Shown one piece after another: positions 1-10,249 of a stretch of DNA of 41,679 bases. Source of the stretch: Rhizaria sp. SCN 62-66 (taxonomy: Eukaryota; Rhizaria, unplaced); NCBI GenBank assembly GCA_001724265.1, contig MEDY01000273.1:1-41679 (forward strand), in the 5' to 3' direction. Position 1 is the stretch's first letter; the number at the start of each line of letters is the position of its first letter. The notes under the pieces are model-generated. The model saw only the letters and a list, made by a program, of their open reading frames with translations. It ran no database searches and was not told where the DNA came from. Made by a program: the position numbers and the translations under genes.

Positions 1-726
1 TGTCGAAAAGGTGTTTGAGGCTATCGAAATCGATGGGTTGATGAGGGGTTTATGAGTTGTAAAAAAGTGTCTTGGAACCCGGGAAATATATTACTGACTG
101 TGGACTCTCAGACCTCTCCTCTCATAACAAGTACTCTCATTGAATCGCGGATCTATCGATAATTGTGACCCGTTTGGTGACCGTCGCTCATACGTCGCTC
201 ACAGTCGTTTGACCACGAGGCCACCACGGTCATCGCAGGCCAACGTCACCCACCTCCAAACGGCTGTTTTTAGACGACTCAAATACGTGAATACTCCGCT
301 ATATCAACGAGTGCGATGTATGTATGTTAATACCAGCGTATTGTTTTATATCATTTTAAGCCTACACTAGTTCTTCAGCGACATTGTGGGCGGGACGAGG
401 TCTTCGTGCGAAATCCGGTCAAAGGGGCAGTTCTACTGGTCGAGCCGACATCGGAAAGCGGGGTTATTTCCTCTACAACGACGATTTTTGACTTGGTTCA
501 CACTGTATCAGGTCTGGTACAAGGCGTTTTTTCTAATTCCTAGGGGATTTTCTCTAAGACTCCACAATGGTTGCTCTTCTATCGCCTCCAGATTCCGGTA
601 ACTTTTTGCGCAGTCTGCAGCTCCGTCACCGCCCCACCTCCTGCCTCACCGTCTGTATCCAACAACACATCTTCGCTTCACACAACTTCACTTGTCCACA
701 GCCCGACTTCGCTCGCCTGCTCCTGC
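1..726. other. 5' flank without recognised gene
   Basis: I see no convincing gene here. Short open frames exist, but they start at non-ATG codons or carry no recognisable protein. From about 570 the plus strand becomes pyrimidine-rich, as it does ahead of other genes in this window, so this part is probably promoter and 5' UTR of the lysozyme gene. An ATG at 567 opens an 80-codon frame that overlaps the lysozyme start out of frame. It would be an inhibitory upstream ORF if the transcript begins before it. Confidence 0.5.
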
Positions 727-1515
727 ATGCGCTTCCAGTCCCTTGTCCTCGCCCTCTTTGCCGCCGTGGTCGCCCTCGCGGCCTCGGCTACGGCCCTGTG
801 CCCCCATGAGGCCGCCGCCTCTGGCCTCCGTTCCCACCGGGTCCTGGCCGCCGCGTTCGGTGTTCACTCCACCGCCGAGGACTTCAACGCCAACACCGGC
901 AAGGGCGAGCACCGCTACGGTCTCGACATGGTTACGCCTCTGGACGCCAGCCACATGTCGTGCCTCAAGGCCCACGGCTATGACTTCGTCATCCCCCGCG
1001 GCCACCGCTCCACGGGCGTCATCGACAACAACTACATCGCCACGGTGCAGGCCGCGCGCGCCGCCGGCCTCAACTACACCGGCGTGTACCACTTCCCCTG
1101 CCCCACGTGCCCCATGTCGGCCGCGGCCCAGGTGCAGCAGCTGGTCACTTCGTTCAAGCAGAACAATGCCATGCCCGACATGCTCTGGCTCGACGTCGAA
1201 GGCACCCAGTACTGGCTCAAGAACGACGCCAAGAATCAGCAGTGGTTCACTGACTACTTCGCTGCCGCCGTCGCGTCGGGCGTCCCGTTCGGCGTCTACA
1301 GCAACCACCGCGAGTGGACCTCGATCTTCGGCTCCCTCACCTTCACCGTGCCCGGCCTCCCGTCGCACCCGCTCTGGTATGCGCGCTACAACTACCTCCC
1401 CACGCCCTACGACTACACCGCATTTGGCGGCTGGGTCAAGCCCAACATGAAGCAGTACCTGGATAACAAGAGTCTCTGCGCCGTCGAGATGGACATGAAC
1501 GTCTTCTACCAATAA
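727..1515 (+). CDS. secreted GH25-like lysozyme (C. elegans LYS / amoeba type)
   Basis: Predicted secreted muramidase that would cleave peptidoglycan, for digestion of or defence against bacteria. The single-exon protein has 262 residues. Residues 1-24 form a typical signal peptide: a short basic start, a Leu/Val/Ala core and small residues before Cys25. The mature part follows the lysozyme family of nematode LYS proteins and Entamoeba. Recognisable pieces are the first strand motif YGLD (Asp67), a VIPRGHRSTG segment, the YHFPCPTCP segment, and the hallmark WLDVEGTQYW with Asp156 and Glu158 as likely catalytic acids. I chose the ATG at 727 because it places the signal peptide at the N-terminus. 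The frame is open upstream to a TTG at 571, but that sequence looks like leader. The gene converges on CWC27. The family call is from memory of conserved motifs; substrate is inferred. Confidence 0.85.
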   Translation: MRFQSLVLALFAAVVALAASATALCPHEAAASGLRSHRVLAAAFGVHSTAEDFNANTGKGEHRYGLDMVTPLDASHMSCLKAHGYDFVIPRGHRSTGVIDNNYIATVQAARAAGLNYTGVYHFPCPTCPMSAAAQVQQLVTSFKQNNAMPDMLWLDVEGTQYWLKNDAKNQQWFTDYFAAAVASGVPFGVYSNHREWTSIFGSLTFTVPGLPSHPLWYARYNYLPTPYDYTAFGGWVKPNMKQYLDNKSLCAVEMDMNVFYQ

Positions 1516-1526
1516 GCGAAGCCTTC

Positions 1527-1594
1527 ACTCCTCGCTTGGTGAAACGCACTCGAGAGTTTTACTCCTCGCTTGGTGAAACGCACTCGAGAGTTTT
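1527..1594. repeat. 34-bp perfect tandem duplication
   Basis: Two identical, directly adjacent 34-bp copies (1527-1560 and 1561-1594) start 12 bp after the lysozyme stop codon, so they lie in its 3' UTR. Each copy begins ACTCCTCGCTTGG and ends CTCGAGAGTTTT. The absence of any mismatch suggests a recent duplication. Confidence 0.95.
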
Positions 1595-2376
1595 TGTATA
1601 TTTCTATTTAAGACTATATCACAGGTTGCGGTCAGTCGGCTAAACGACCCTGACAAGTACTGTTGCGTATTGTCTGTTCCTCTTCATTCTCTCTAACCTT
1701 AGTGCATTAAGCTACGCTCTAATTTGTCTCTCCCCTCATCAACACTCCTATTTGTACATTTCCTCAATTGTCGTTTCTTGTCTGTCATAGTTGCGCATCT
1801 ATTGTGTGCGACTCTTTTTACGAATTCGACTTCCAAACATACTGTGTCGGTCCACAGTCAGATATATTTTCCTTCTGATTCTCTCCGTTCACCAGTAGTT
1901 GTGTTTCTCTCATGATTTTCTTTTTCACGTTGAGTCATAGTGCGTGTTTGCTTCTGTTGTTTATATCGAGTGATATCAAAGCAACGTCTCTCTGCACACA
2001 CTTTCTCTTTGTGACTCCCTCTCTGCCAACGTTTCTTTCCCTCCCTCAGTGTGTTTGCGCGCCCGCTGTAGATCGATTAATATTGCGGAAGTGGCTTGTA
2101 TAAGAGTTTGTATAGCACCTACAAGCCATTTCGCAACATCATTCGCACAATCTCCGTACGAGCTATTGATTGCTTTTTGCGTTGCAATACACACACTCTC
2201 CCTGTTTAGACTTCCTCATATCTCGTCGCAATGCAAAACATGGAGTGGTTCTCTACACAGACAATTACGACCGGTGTATTAGTGATAAGTATGGTCTGGA
2301 AACGAATGTCGAATGTTGACCTTCGTCGGTACTGAAATAAGAGTCGAGGGTTCGAAAGTATGTCTTGCTAAAACGC
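1595..2376. other. intergenic region between convergent genes
   Basis: Non-coding spacer between the 3' ends of the lysozyme gene (+) and CWC27 (-). The plus strand is strongly T/C-rich between about 1680 and 2060. Open frames here are short and of low complexity. No RNA gene or element was recognised. It presumably holds both 3' UTRs. Confidence 0.5.
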
Positions 2377-3974
2377 TCAGCGCTTATCACGGCGATCGTA
2401 GTCGCGATCCCGGTCACTCCGGTCACGGTTACGGTCATCATTGCCATCGCCATCGTCATCGTTATCCTGACCCAGCTTCGTCTTGTTCGTCTTAAACTTG
2501 GCAAACAGCGCCATCGTCCGGTCCTCCCTCGCCTCGAGCGCCTTTTCGCCGTCGCGGTCGCGCACGCCCAGCGCGGCGTCGGAGGCACTTACACTGCCCG
2601 CGGATGTAAGGGCCTTGCGCGAGAGGTACTTAGCGCGCATCGCGGCGACAGCGGAGCCGCCACTGCTAGACGCAGATGCAGACGTAGACGCGGATGCAGG
2701 CGCAGATGCAGAGATGGAGCCAGAGCTCGAGCTCAAACTAGAGCTAGAGTGAGAGCGAGAACTAGAGCTAGAGCTGGAGGCAGGCTTAGCGGCAGGGAGA
2801 GCAGTGTCGTTGTGATAATCACCAGCATACTTGCTCGCACCCGGAAGAGAGCTAGAGTTAGAGTTAGAGTTTGGGTTCGCCATTGAGGGGAACGCAGCAA
2901 GAGCCTTGCCTTTGGTACTGACAGCGCTAGCAGAGCTGCCGTTCGCACTGCTTTGAGCGTCCAGTGCGTCGAAAATGGAGCCGCCCTTGTTTTTGATCTT
3001 TTTGCTGGCCGCCGCCAGCTTGGCGCTGCTGAAGTCATCGCCACCGTCGTCGTCCTCTGCCTCGCCAAACGACAGTAACGTCGCTTCGTTCACCTTCTTC
3101 TTGGCTGCGGCGGCTGCGGCGGCGGCCGCGGCGGCGGCGGCGGCCTCCGCAGCGGCGGCCTCGGCGGCGGCGCGCGCGGCGACCGCGACGGGGGACGGTT
3201 TGAGGTCAGGGAAGGGGTTGACTAGGACGGTGGTCTTGAGGATCACCGGGGCACGCACCGGGGTCTGGTCGGCGTTGCACTCGAGCTCGCTCAGGGCGTT
3301 AAGGTTGTACCTGGGAACGCGCAAGAATACACGAAATTAAGGCAGTAAAACGGGGCCAGTTGTGAGGAGTTAAGAGTTGTCATGACCAATAAATTGGAGT
3401 TAGTTACCGTGTTTTTTCATTGATTCGATTCGTACCTGGTGTCGCCAGTGATTGTGCCAAACAGCGTGTTCTTGCCGTCCAGCCACTTAGTCGCGCCCAA
3501 AGTGAAGAAGAACCGGCTGTCGTTGGCCTGTTTGGCACCGTACACGGTCTTGGCTTGCTCCGCCGAGTCGGGGATCGCGCTGCCGGCGAGCCCCACCAGT
3601 CCTGCACGGTTGTACCGCAGACGGGAGTTGACCTCAGTCTTAAACGTGGTGCTGCTAAGGTCGCCCGCACCGCTGCTGTTGCTGCTGCTGCCGTCGAGTC
3701 CGGGCACCGGCGGCGGCGCGGGCGAGCGGGTCGGGTCCTTGTACAGGTCGACGCCGCCACTGTCCGTGTTGGTGGGGTCGCCCGACTGCGCCACAAAGCC
3801 CGGGGCGACGCGGTAAAAGGCGCATTTGTCGTAGTAGCGGTCCAGGCAGAGCTGGATGAAGTGGCGACACGCCAGGGGCGCCTCTTTGGACCAGAGCTCG
3901 ACGTCGAAGTCGCCCAGCGTGGTGGTGAGCACGACCTTGCCGTGCGTCAGAGGCTCGGAAATGCTGCTAGACAT
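2377..3974 (-). CDS. CWC27: spliceosome-associated cyclophilin-type PPIase, CWC27 homologue
   Basis: Spliceosomal cyclophilin that joins the Bact complex with CWC22 in other eukaryotes; acts in the nucleus. Exons are 3974-3436 and 3310-2377, with an intron at 3435-3311 (donor gtacga); 490 residues. Exon 1 is the cyclophilin fold: TTLGDFDVELW near the start, the active-site stretch FYRVAPGFVAQSGDPT with the conserved Arg, Phe and Gln, then FFFTLGATKWLDGKNTLFG. The splice joins TGDTR to YNLNALSELE, which matches CWC27 and not generic cyclophilins. Further family marks are VLVNPFPDL, a LLSFGEAEDD motif, and the C-terminal REDRTMALFAKFK segment. The middle is low-complexity Ala and Ser. Unlike human CWC27 as I remember it, the active-site Trp of KWLDGK is kept, so isomerase activity is possible. 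Start ATG at 3974 is the first available. Confidence 0.9.
3100..3190 (-). repeat. GCC/GCG codon run (poly-Ala) in CWC27
   Basis: A nearly pure Ala-coding tract (about 14 Ala in its longest run) sits between the PPIase-proximal region and the LLSFGE motif of CWC27. On the plus strand it reads as GCG/GGC repeats. Human CWC27 has a charged Glu/Lys linker at this place, so the tract is a lineage-specific expansion in a linker. Confidence 0.7.
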
Positions 3975-4974
3975 TTCACAACAGTAGGATTACAATAATT
4001 TATATGTGTTTCTAATAAGAAAAGTATGTCTTGCTCGTCTAATGTTCTGTGGTATGATATGACGCGAAGAAAAAGAAATGTGTGATGTGTGCCGACGGAA
4101 TTGGTGAGAGTGCGAGTGATATAAAAGAAGGATGATGAGAGGCCAGAAGAGCTTCCAAGAGTTCAGTGGCAAGTATTCCAGTCCGCACTACACGCCAATA
4201 TATATACCCTGTGATTGTGTTCCAGAGTACGCGTTGTTGTCAGATCGAGCTTGGAATGTGCGAAGGGTTGAACCATGACCAACGGCTTCAGAGTAAGGTG
4301 CCCGATCACCTGCCACAGAGAGGCATAACCGTGTCATGTGAATGTGTTATAAACGGAAAATGGTGATGCGACAAATATAAACCCGATATTACTGCTACGG
4401 ACGTATTGACGATTAATACATTGCGATGCCGCTCTAGCTTTCATTGTGGTACGCCAGGCTCGGCCTCCAACCCGAACCAACCACGGTCGTGTAGGCTGCA
4501 AAAATGATACTGTAACGGCGAACTCTTTTCGTCGATTGGAAATGCAGACCATCCACTGGACTCTCAGTGACATTTTAACTCAGAAACTTTTTGTGAAATA
4601 TCTTTGCTATGACGTCTTGCCTATCAACACCCTCCTTTAAGGAAGGAGGCTGCTACTAAGCACCATCGAGACTCTCTGCGACGTTATTATAGCGAATATC
4701 TACCTTGCAACAACGACGAATAGCTGCAGTGTTGGTGCATGTGGCACTAGCGTGCTTGAAACTATGTGATTTTAACGCTCACTTGTACATCCACTCTTTC
4801 CCTTGCGGGTATTTGGCTCTTCGGTCCAATATCTTTGTCCTCCTTCCACTCTCTGTCAGCAGTCTTGCCCAATCTCCAACAGCGGCACAACGCCCCCACA
4901 CATCGACAACACCTCACCACCCAACTCATACCACACAAGAAACCCAGGTTTTTCTTTAGTTTTCGGCTAAACCC
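3975..4974. other. divergent intergenic region (CWC27 / large membrane protein)
   Basis: About 1 kb separating two divergently transcribed genes, so both promoters should lie here. It is A+T-richer than the genes. The last about 130 bp before 4975 are C/T-rich on the plus strand, as seen ahead of several other plus-strand genes here, and may be the 5' UTR or initiator zone. I recognised no coding region, RNA gene or repeat. Confidence 0.5.
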
Positions 4975-5411
4975 ATGAGCTCTCGCTCCAACCCCCGCGC
5001 CCACCCGCTTGACGGCGGCTCGAGCGCTGCCCGGGTGAGCAACGCCAACCACGCCCACAGTGATAGTGACAGCGACGACGGCGCCGACCGCGCCGCCCTC
5101 GCCGCCGCGGCCGCGCCCCTCACGGCCTTGCTCGCCCCCGACCTGGCCGCAACCGCGAGCGGTACCGCCGACGCGAGCGCACCTGCCACTGCAGCGACGA
5201 CCGGGAGTCCCAACAACGGAGGTTTCTCAGCACCGGCATCCTCAGCGTTTGGCCCCGCAAAGCCTTCGTCCGCGGCCGCAGTGACGTCGCCGCCGACGCC
5301 CACGGCGGCCACCACTGCTGCCGCCGCCGCCTCCGCCGCTGCCGCGAATGTCATGATGCAACAGCGTCGAGGGCAACAGGGCGGCAACGCCTACACCGCG
5401 AACCTGACGAT

Positions 5412-5447
<36 letters not shown>

Positions 5448-8400
5448 CAGCGCAGGTACTGGTGGGTTTTATAATGACTACGTGAACGACTACTATGACT
5501 CCAGCTATCATCAATACCAGCAGCAGCAGCAGAGTGGCGGCAAAATGCCTCCGTCGACACTGGCGTCGTCGCACAGCTTCAGCTATAACAAAGACAGCGA
5601 CGGCAAAGCAAACGCGAACGACAAGATTGGCAGCAGCAAAGACGACTACAGCACATACAGCAACGCGTCTCCGGACCCGTACTCGAGCACGTACGCAGCC
5701 GCGCCGCAGAAGCCCGGCTCGCACGCTAACTCGTACACCAACCAGGGCGCGTACAGCTCGCTCAAGCCGCGCAAGCCGGTCCCGTCGGTCCTTTCCTCCG
5801 GCGCCAAGGCCCTCGGCCACGACCTGGTCATCTCGCTTAAGGAGGCTGACAGCCGCCGACTGGCGGGGATTCTGGCCCGCAACCGCGCCTGGGCGCTGGC
5901 GCACCCGCTGTGGCGCTGGCTGCCGTCTTACCTCACCGGCACCGTCGCCGCGTACGGCGTACAGGGGCTGGGTGTGTTCCTGCTGCGCGAGCGCTCCGTG
6001 CTCGACGTCGGCGTCGTCATCGGCTGTTGCATTGCGCTCAGTGCCATCACGGCCGCGCTGTGCTGCACGGCGGCCTTCTACCAGGACACCACGCGCAAGC
6101 TGCAGACGGGCGTCGTCACGGTCGCCGCTACCGTCGGGCTCGTCGGCGCGCTCGTCGGCGGGCTCTTCATCCAGGACTACTGGTATTTCGACGACGTGGC
6201 CGGGCAGGTCGACTCGCACATGCACCCCGGGTGGTACACGGGGTACTCGTTCGCGCCCCACACCACGGTCGCCATCGAGAGCATGCAGGTGTGGCCGCTG
6301 GACGAGAGCAACACGCTCTGTCTCGCCCCGCTTGTCACTGTCGAGGACGACGACGATGACAGTGACCGCGGCAGCAGCGGCGGCAAGAGTGGCGGCGGGA
6401 AACCTGGCGACGCCGCGGCCAGCGCAGCTGCCGCGGCCGCGGCTGTGAACGCCGCCGCGAGCACCACCGCTGCTGTCGCGGCTGGCGCTGCTGCTGGAGG
6501 CAACCTGGTCGTGGACAGCGTGACGGGCGCGGTCATGGGCACAACCACGGCCCTGCCCACCGCCAGCGTCGTGGTTGACCCGGCGACGGGCGCCAGCGTC
6601 GTGGTCAAGACCGTCGCCGAGCCCGCCATCGGCGGCGTCACCGGGGTCACTGGGGCGAACGCTATCTCGATCGACTCTGCTGCTGCTGCGGCGGCGGCGG
6701 CGGCGGCGGCGACGGGCACTGCGATTATGACCGACGGCGGCGTGGCCATTTTGCCGCCAAACGCGGTCATCATCGCCAGCCCCGACGTGGCCGCATCGAC
6801 CGCGGCGGCGACGGGAGTCAGTGGCGCTGCTGCGAGCAACATCGTTATCCCCGCGACCGCGACTGTCGGGGGCAAGACCTTGATCATTGCGCCGCTCTCC
6901 CCGGCGTCCGCGGCGGGGACGACCGCCAAGCTGCCGCTCAGCGGCGCCATCACCACTGGCATTGACGCCGCGACGGGCGCGCCCGTCCTCGTCGACGCAG
7001 CCACCGGCGCCGCAGTGGCTTTGCCGTCGCTGTCCCCCGCGCTCATCACGCCTCTGGTTCCCGGCGCGGGCCCCGCGTCCGCGGTGGTGACGCCCGCGGT
7101 GAAATCAGTGATCGTGCCGACAGTGCCCGCGGCCCTCACGGCGCCCGCCAAGAAGGCCACCGGCGCCATGGCGCGCATCAAGGAGCTTATGCAGCAGTCG
7201 CAGCGCGACCTGGAGACCGAGGGCGGCGAGAAGGGCAAGCACAAGCGCCAGCTCAAGGCCGCGGCGGCCGTCGCGGCGGCGGGGGCCGCGGCCGAGGCAG
7301 GCGCCGCCGCGGCTGCTGCCAGTTCGAGCAAGGCGGCCGACTCCGGCTCTGCCGCTGCGGCTGCTGCTGCTGGCGCTGCGACCGGAGATGCCGCGAAGTC
7401 TGGCTCTGGTGCGGGGGCTGTTGACGCCGCGTCCCGTGCTAGTGGTGCTGCGGTGACCGGCACAGGCGCTGCCGGCGGCGTTTCTGGCGATAGTGGCATT
7501 AGAACGATTGTCACCCCCCACGGGCCCGTCGTCATCGCCAACGCCGCCGGCGTCGCGGCCAACGGCAAGCCCGCCGCGGCTGGCGCTGGAGCCGCCGTGG
7601 TGGGCGCGCCAGTCGCCAGCGTTGTGGTGGGCCCCGCCGCCGCCGTCGCCGTGTCCGTGTCGGCCAACGATGCTAACGCGGCGACAGAGGTCAACTCAGC
7701 CTCTGCGATGCTGCCCGACCCAGTGGGCGTGCCCATCGTGTTGCCAAAGCCGCTGTCGGAGACGGCGGCGGAGGACGCGGCCGAGGCCGCCGCGGCGCTG
7801 CCCACGGTCACGGACCGCACACAGGCCAGCGCAGACCGGGCCAAGACCGACGGCAAGGGCGGCAAAGGCGCGAGCGCGGCCGACAAGGAGAGCGCCGGCA
7901 ACGAGGCTGGTAGCGCGGACAAGGGCGGTGTCAATGGCAAGGAGCCGGCCGTAAGCAACCAGGCGAGCGGGAGCTCCGTCACCGACGCGAGCAGTTCGAC
8001 TGGTGCAGGCAGCAGCAGCAGTAGCAGCAGCAGTGGCGGCGGTGGCGCCTTGAGCTCTGCGACCGGCACTGCCGCGGCTGCGCCTGTGCCGAAGCGCAAG
8101 AAGGATAAGGGCATCACGATGATCCTCAAGGCTGACCCCTCGGCCTCGGCGACGACAACGGCCACTGCGGCCCCTGCCGCCGTGGCCGCCGCGGCGATCG
8201 CGGGCTCGGTTCTGGCGGGCGCCGGCGTCGTGGGCGCGGCCGCCGGCGCTGCCAAGGCGGAGGCTGCGGCTGCTGCGACCGAGACGCCTGTCGTGATGGC
8301 GCCCAAGGGCTCGCTGCCCGACACGCCAGCCCCGCTGCCCGCCTTCCTGCCCTCCGTCCAAGCCGCCGCTGCCGCCGCCGCGGCTGCTGCCGCCGCCGCC

Positions 8401-9667
8401 AAGGATGTTACCAAGACTGCGGACAAGGCTGCGTTCATCGAGCTTGATGCGACCGTGTTTGTCTCCGCCGCAGCTGAGCTCACTCCCAAGCTGTCGCTGA
8501 CCGCGAGCTCGAGCCCCGCGCGCACCGCCGCGCCGGTCACGTTCACCTCGCTTCCCCACACCGGCGCCGGCGCAGGCGCGGGCGTTGGCTCTGCGGCCGC
8601 TGCCGGAGGCGGCGGACTGATGGCACCGGTGACGTTCGTGCCCTCGTCGTCGCTGTCGCTGGTGTCTCCGCTCCAGCAGCAGCAGACGCCGCTGTCGCAG
8701 CGCCTGTGGTACCAGCCGCGCTTTGGCCCCGTGGCCTCGCCCTACTTCACCTCCACCAGCGCGCTTAAGCAGCAGCATCTGCAGTCCGCATCGGCCGCGG
8801 CCACGGGCGCGGGCGGCGCGGGCACTGCGGCCGCGGTGACGCCGCTCTACTACTGGGCCATCGAGCGCAATTGCTGCTCGCTCGACAAGGTCACTGTCGC
8901 GGCCGCCGCGGGGGGCAAGGCTGGCGCTGGGGCCGTGACCGCCGCGGGGGGCGCTGCTGGTGCGGCGGGCACAGCCGGCACCGGGGTGCTGACGGTGCCG
9001 CGCGCGACGTGCGAGTCGTTCTTGCAGCCGAACATTTACAGGTACGCTTTCATCGATATATTTATCGCGATGAAATTAAATTATGTATTTATGTCACGGA
9101 GTTTTGTCCGAGTTATTTTCCAATTTAAATGCAATCTCATTCTCTCGTCTTCATCAAAATCATGTTCGTGTTCGGCAACTTGTTTTCTTCTTATTCTTTC
9201 TGGCTCCCAGGGAGGCGCAGCGCAAGGATCCCCGCAGCAGTTGGGACGACGCCCTCGAGTCTCTCGCCAAGCAGAACCCTGACATCAAGATTGCGCGCTC
9301 GCACGCCTTCCTGGAACTCGTGCCCAAGGGTACCCTTAAGGCGCGCCAGTCGGACCGCTTTACCGTACGTCGCTGACAACATGTGCCCTTGTTCTCGTTT
9401 ATTAACATCAAAGTATACAATCTCGGCATGTATTGAACTATCATTGAAGTCACAACACACTCATCTATGACATGACCATCTTGTTTCGCTCTCAATGCCC
9501 CGCACGCACAGTACGCGTGGCTGACCTTCATCTTCCTGCCGCTGGCGTGGCCGCTGCTCGCCGGCCTCGTCTACGTCTCCATGTCGTGCTGGATGCGTTG
9601 CGTCAGCGACGCCTCCGACGCGCGCCGCGCCGGCGCCGCTTATTACACGCAGAACATCACGGCTTAA
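4975..9667 (+). CDS. large Ala-rich four-span membrane protein, unknown function
   Basis: Not recognised. Exons 4975-9041, 9211-9364 and 9512-9667 give 1458 residues; introns start gtacgc and gtacgt and keep frame. Residues 1-310 are disordered, rich in Ser, Ala, Gln and Tyr, with a 13-codon AGC/AGT Ser run. Three hydrophobic spans follow at about 317-337, 343-368 and 378-400. After them comes an ordered stretch with aromatic and Cys residues (DYWYFDDVAGQVDSHMHPGW, CLAPL). Next is a roughly 900-residue Ala/Val/Gly/Ser-rich region, including four D-x-x-TGA-x-V motifs. A Cys-bearing segment (YYWAIERNCCSL), a conserved-looking exon 2 (SSWDDALESLAKQNPDIKIARSHAFLELV) and a last hydrophobic span at about 1408-1432 complete it, with a short tail. 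The huge loop between spans 3 and 4 would lie on the opposite membrane side from the N-terminus if that is cytosolic. Intron 1 is open in frame at first, so a retained-intron product would end at 9282. Confidence 0.75.
5413..5451 (+). repeat. AGC trinucleotide microsatellite (poly-Ser)
   Basis: Thirteen consecutive AGC/AGT codons inside the N-terminal disordered region of the large membrane protein. Eleven or more are the identical codon AGC, which points to slippage expansion rather than selected codon choice. Confidence 0.9.
6508..7026 (+). repeat. degenerate D-x-x-TGA-x-V protein repeats
   Basis: Within the Ala-rich loop of the large membrane protein four short motifs recur: VVDSVTGAVMG (Asp codon 6514), VVDPATGASVVV (6577), GIDAATGAPVLV (6964) and LVDAATGAAVAL (6994). 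They come as two close pairs: 63 bp apart in the first, 30 bp in the second. The sequences differ in codons, so they are old protein-level repeats. Their fold is unknown to me. Confidence 0.55.
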
Positions 9668-10249
9668 GCTGAGAATGTCCCGCATCCGTGGTTGGTGTTA
9701 ATGAGATTTTTTGTATTGTTGTTATCATGTGATAACACGACCGATTATGACTATGACTACATGTATACGCCGTATTACCTTAGGTTTATATATTATTAGA
9801 TGAAGCAATTATGGACTATCTGCAAATTATGAAACAAATGACAGAACAAATAACAAACAGAATACACATCACTGTGACCTATCGTTCTCCAATGCATGTA
9901 GAGATATGCAATGAGATGAGTATGACAACCACAGAGCGTGATCTGATTGTTATGGTAATGCGTCTTGTTGTAGCGTAGTGCTATAAAAGTATCTTGGCAC
10001 AAGTGTCGTGATGAAACAAGGCAGCAAACGTTCCACACGTCTGCTTTCACACTTAATTTTCACCTCACAGCTACAGGATACAAACACGAGCACAAACCAA
10101 AACACACTGCCGAATATAATAACCGTGAGCGAGCGCCGCCGTCATACAAACAGCAGCGACTCGCTCACTCACGTTCACTATCCCTCACATAGACTCTCTA
10201 AGGAGATGCTCTCAGAAAGACCATGGTACGGACGGGCGCGATAAGCACT
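9668..10249. other. convergent intergenic region
   Basis: A+T-rich spacer between the 3' ends of the large membrane protein (+) and NUP210 (-). It contains no long ATG-initiated frame with recognisable content, no tRNA-like structure and no notable repeat that I could see. Confidence 0.5.

Noticed and set aside
6177-8561. 794-codon open frame on the minus strand opposite the large membrane protein
   Set aside because: Composition is Ala/Ser/Pro/Thr only, it mirrors the GC3-biased codons of the plus-strand gene, and it has no domain. It is an antisense shadow.
4975-9282. Single-exon reading of the large membrane protein ending at 9282
   Set aside because: The frame crosses A+T-rich sequence with intron features (AG|gtacgc ... 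ctcccag). Splicing restores a frame with a C-terminal membrane span and better composition.
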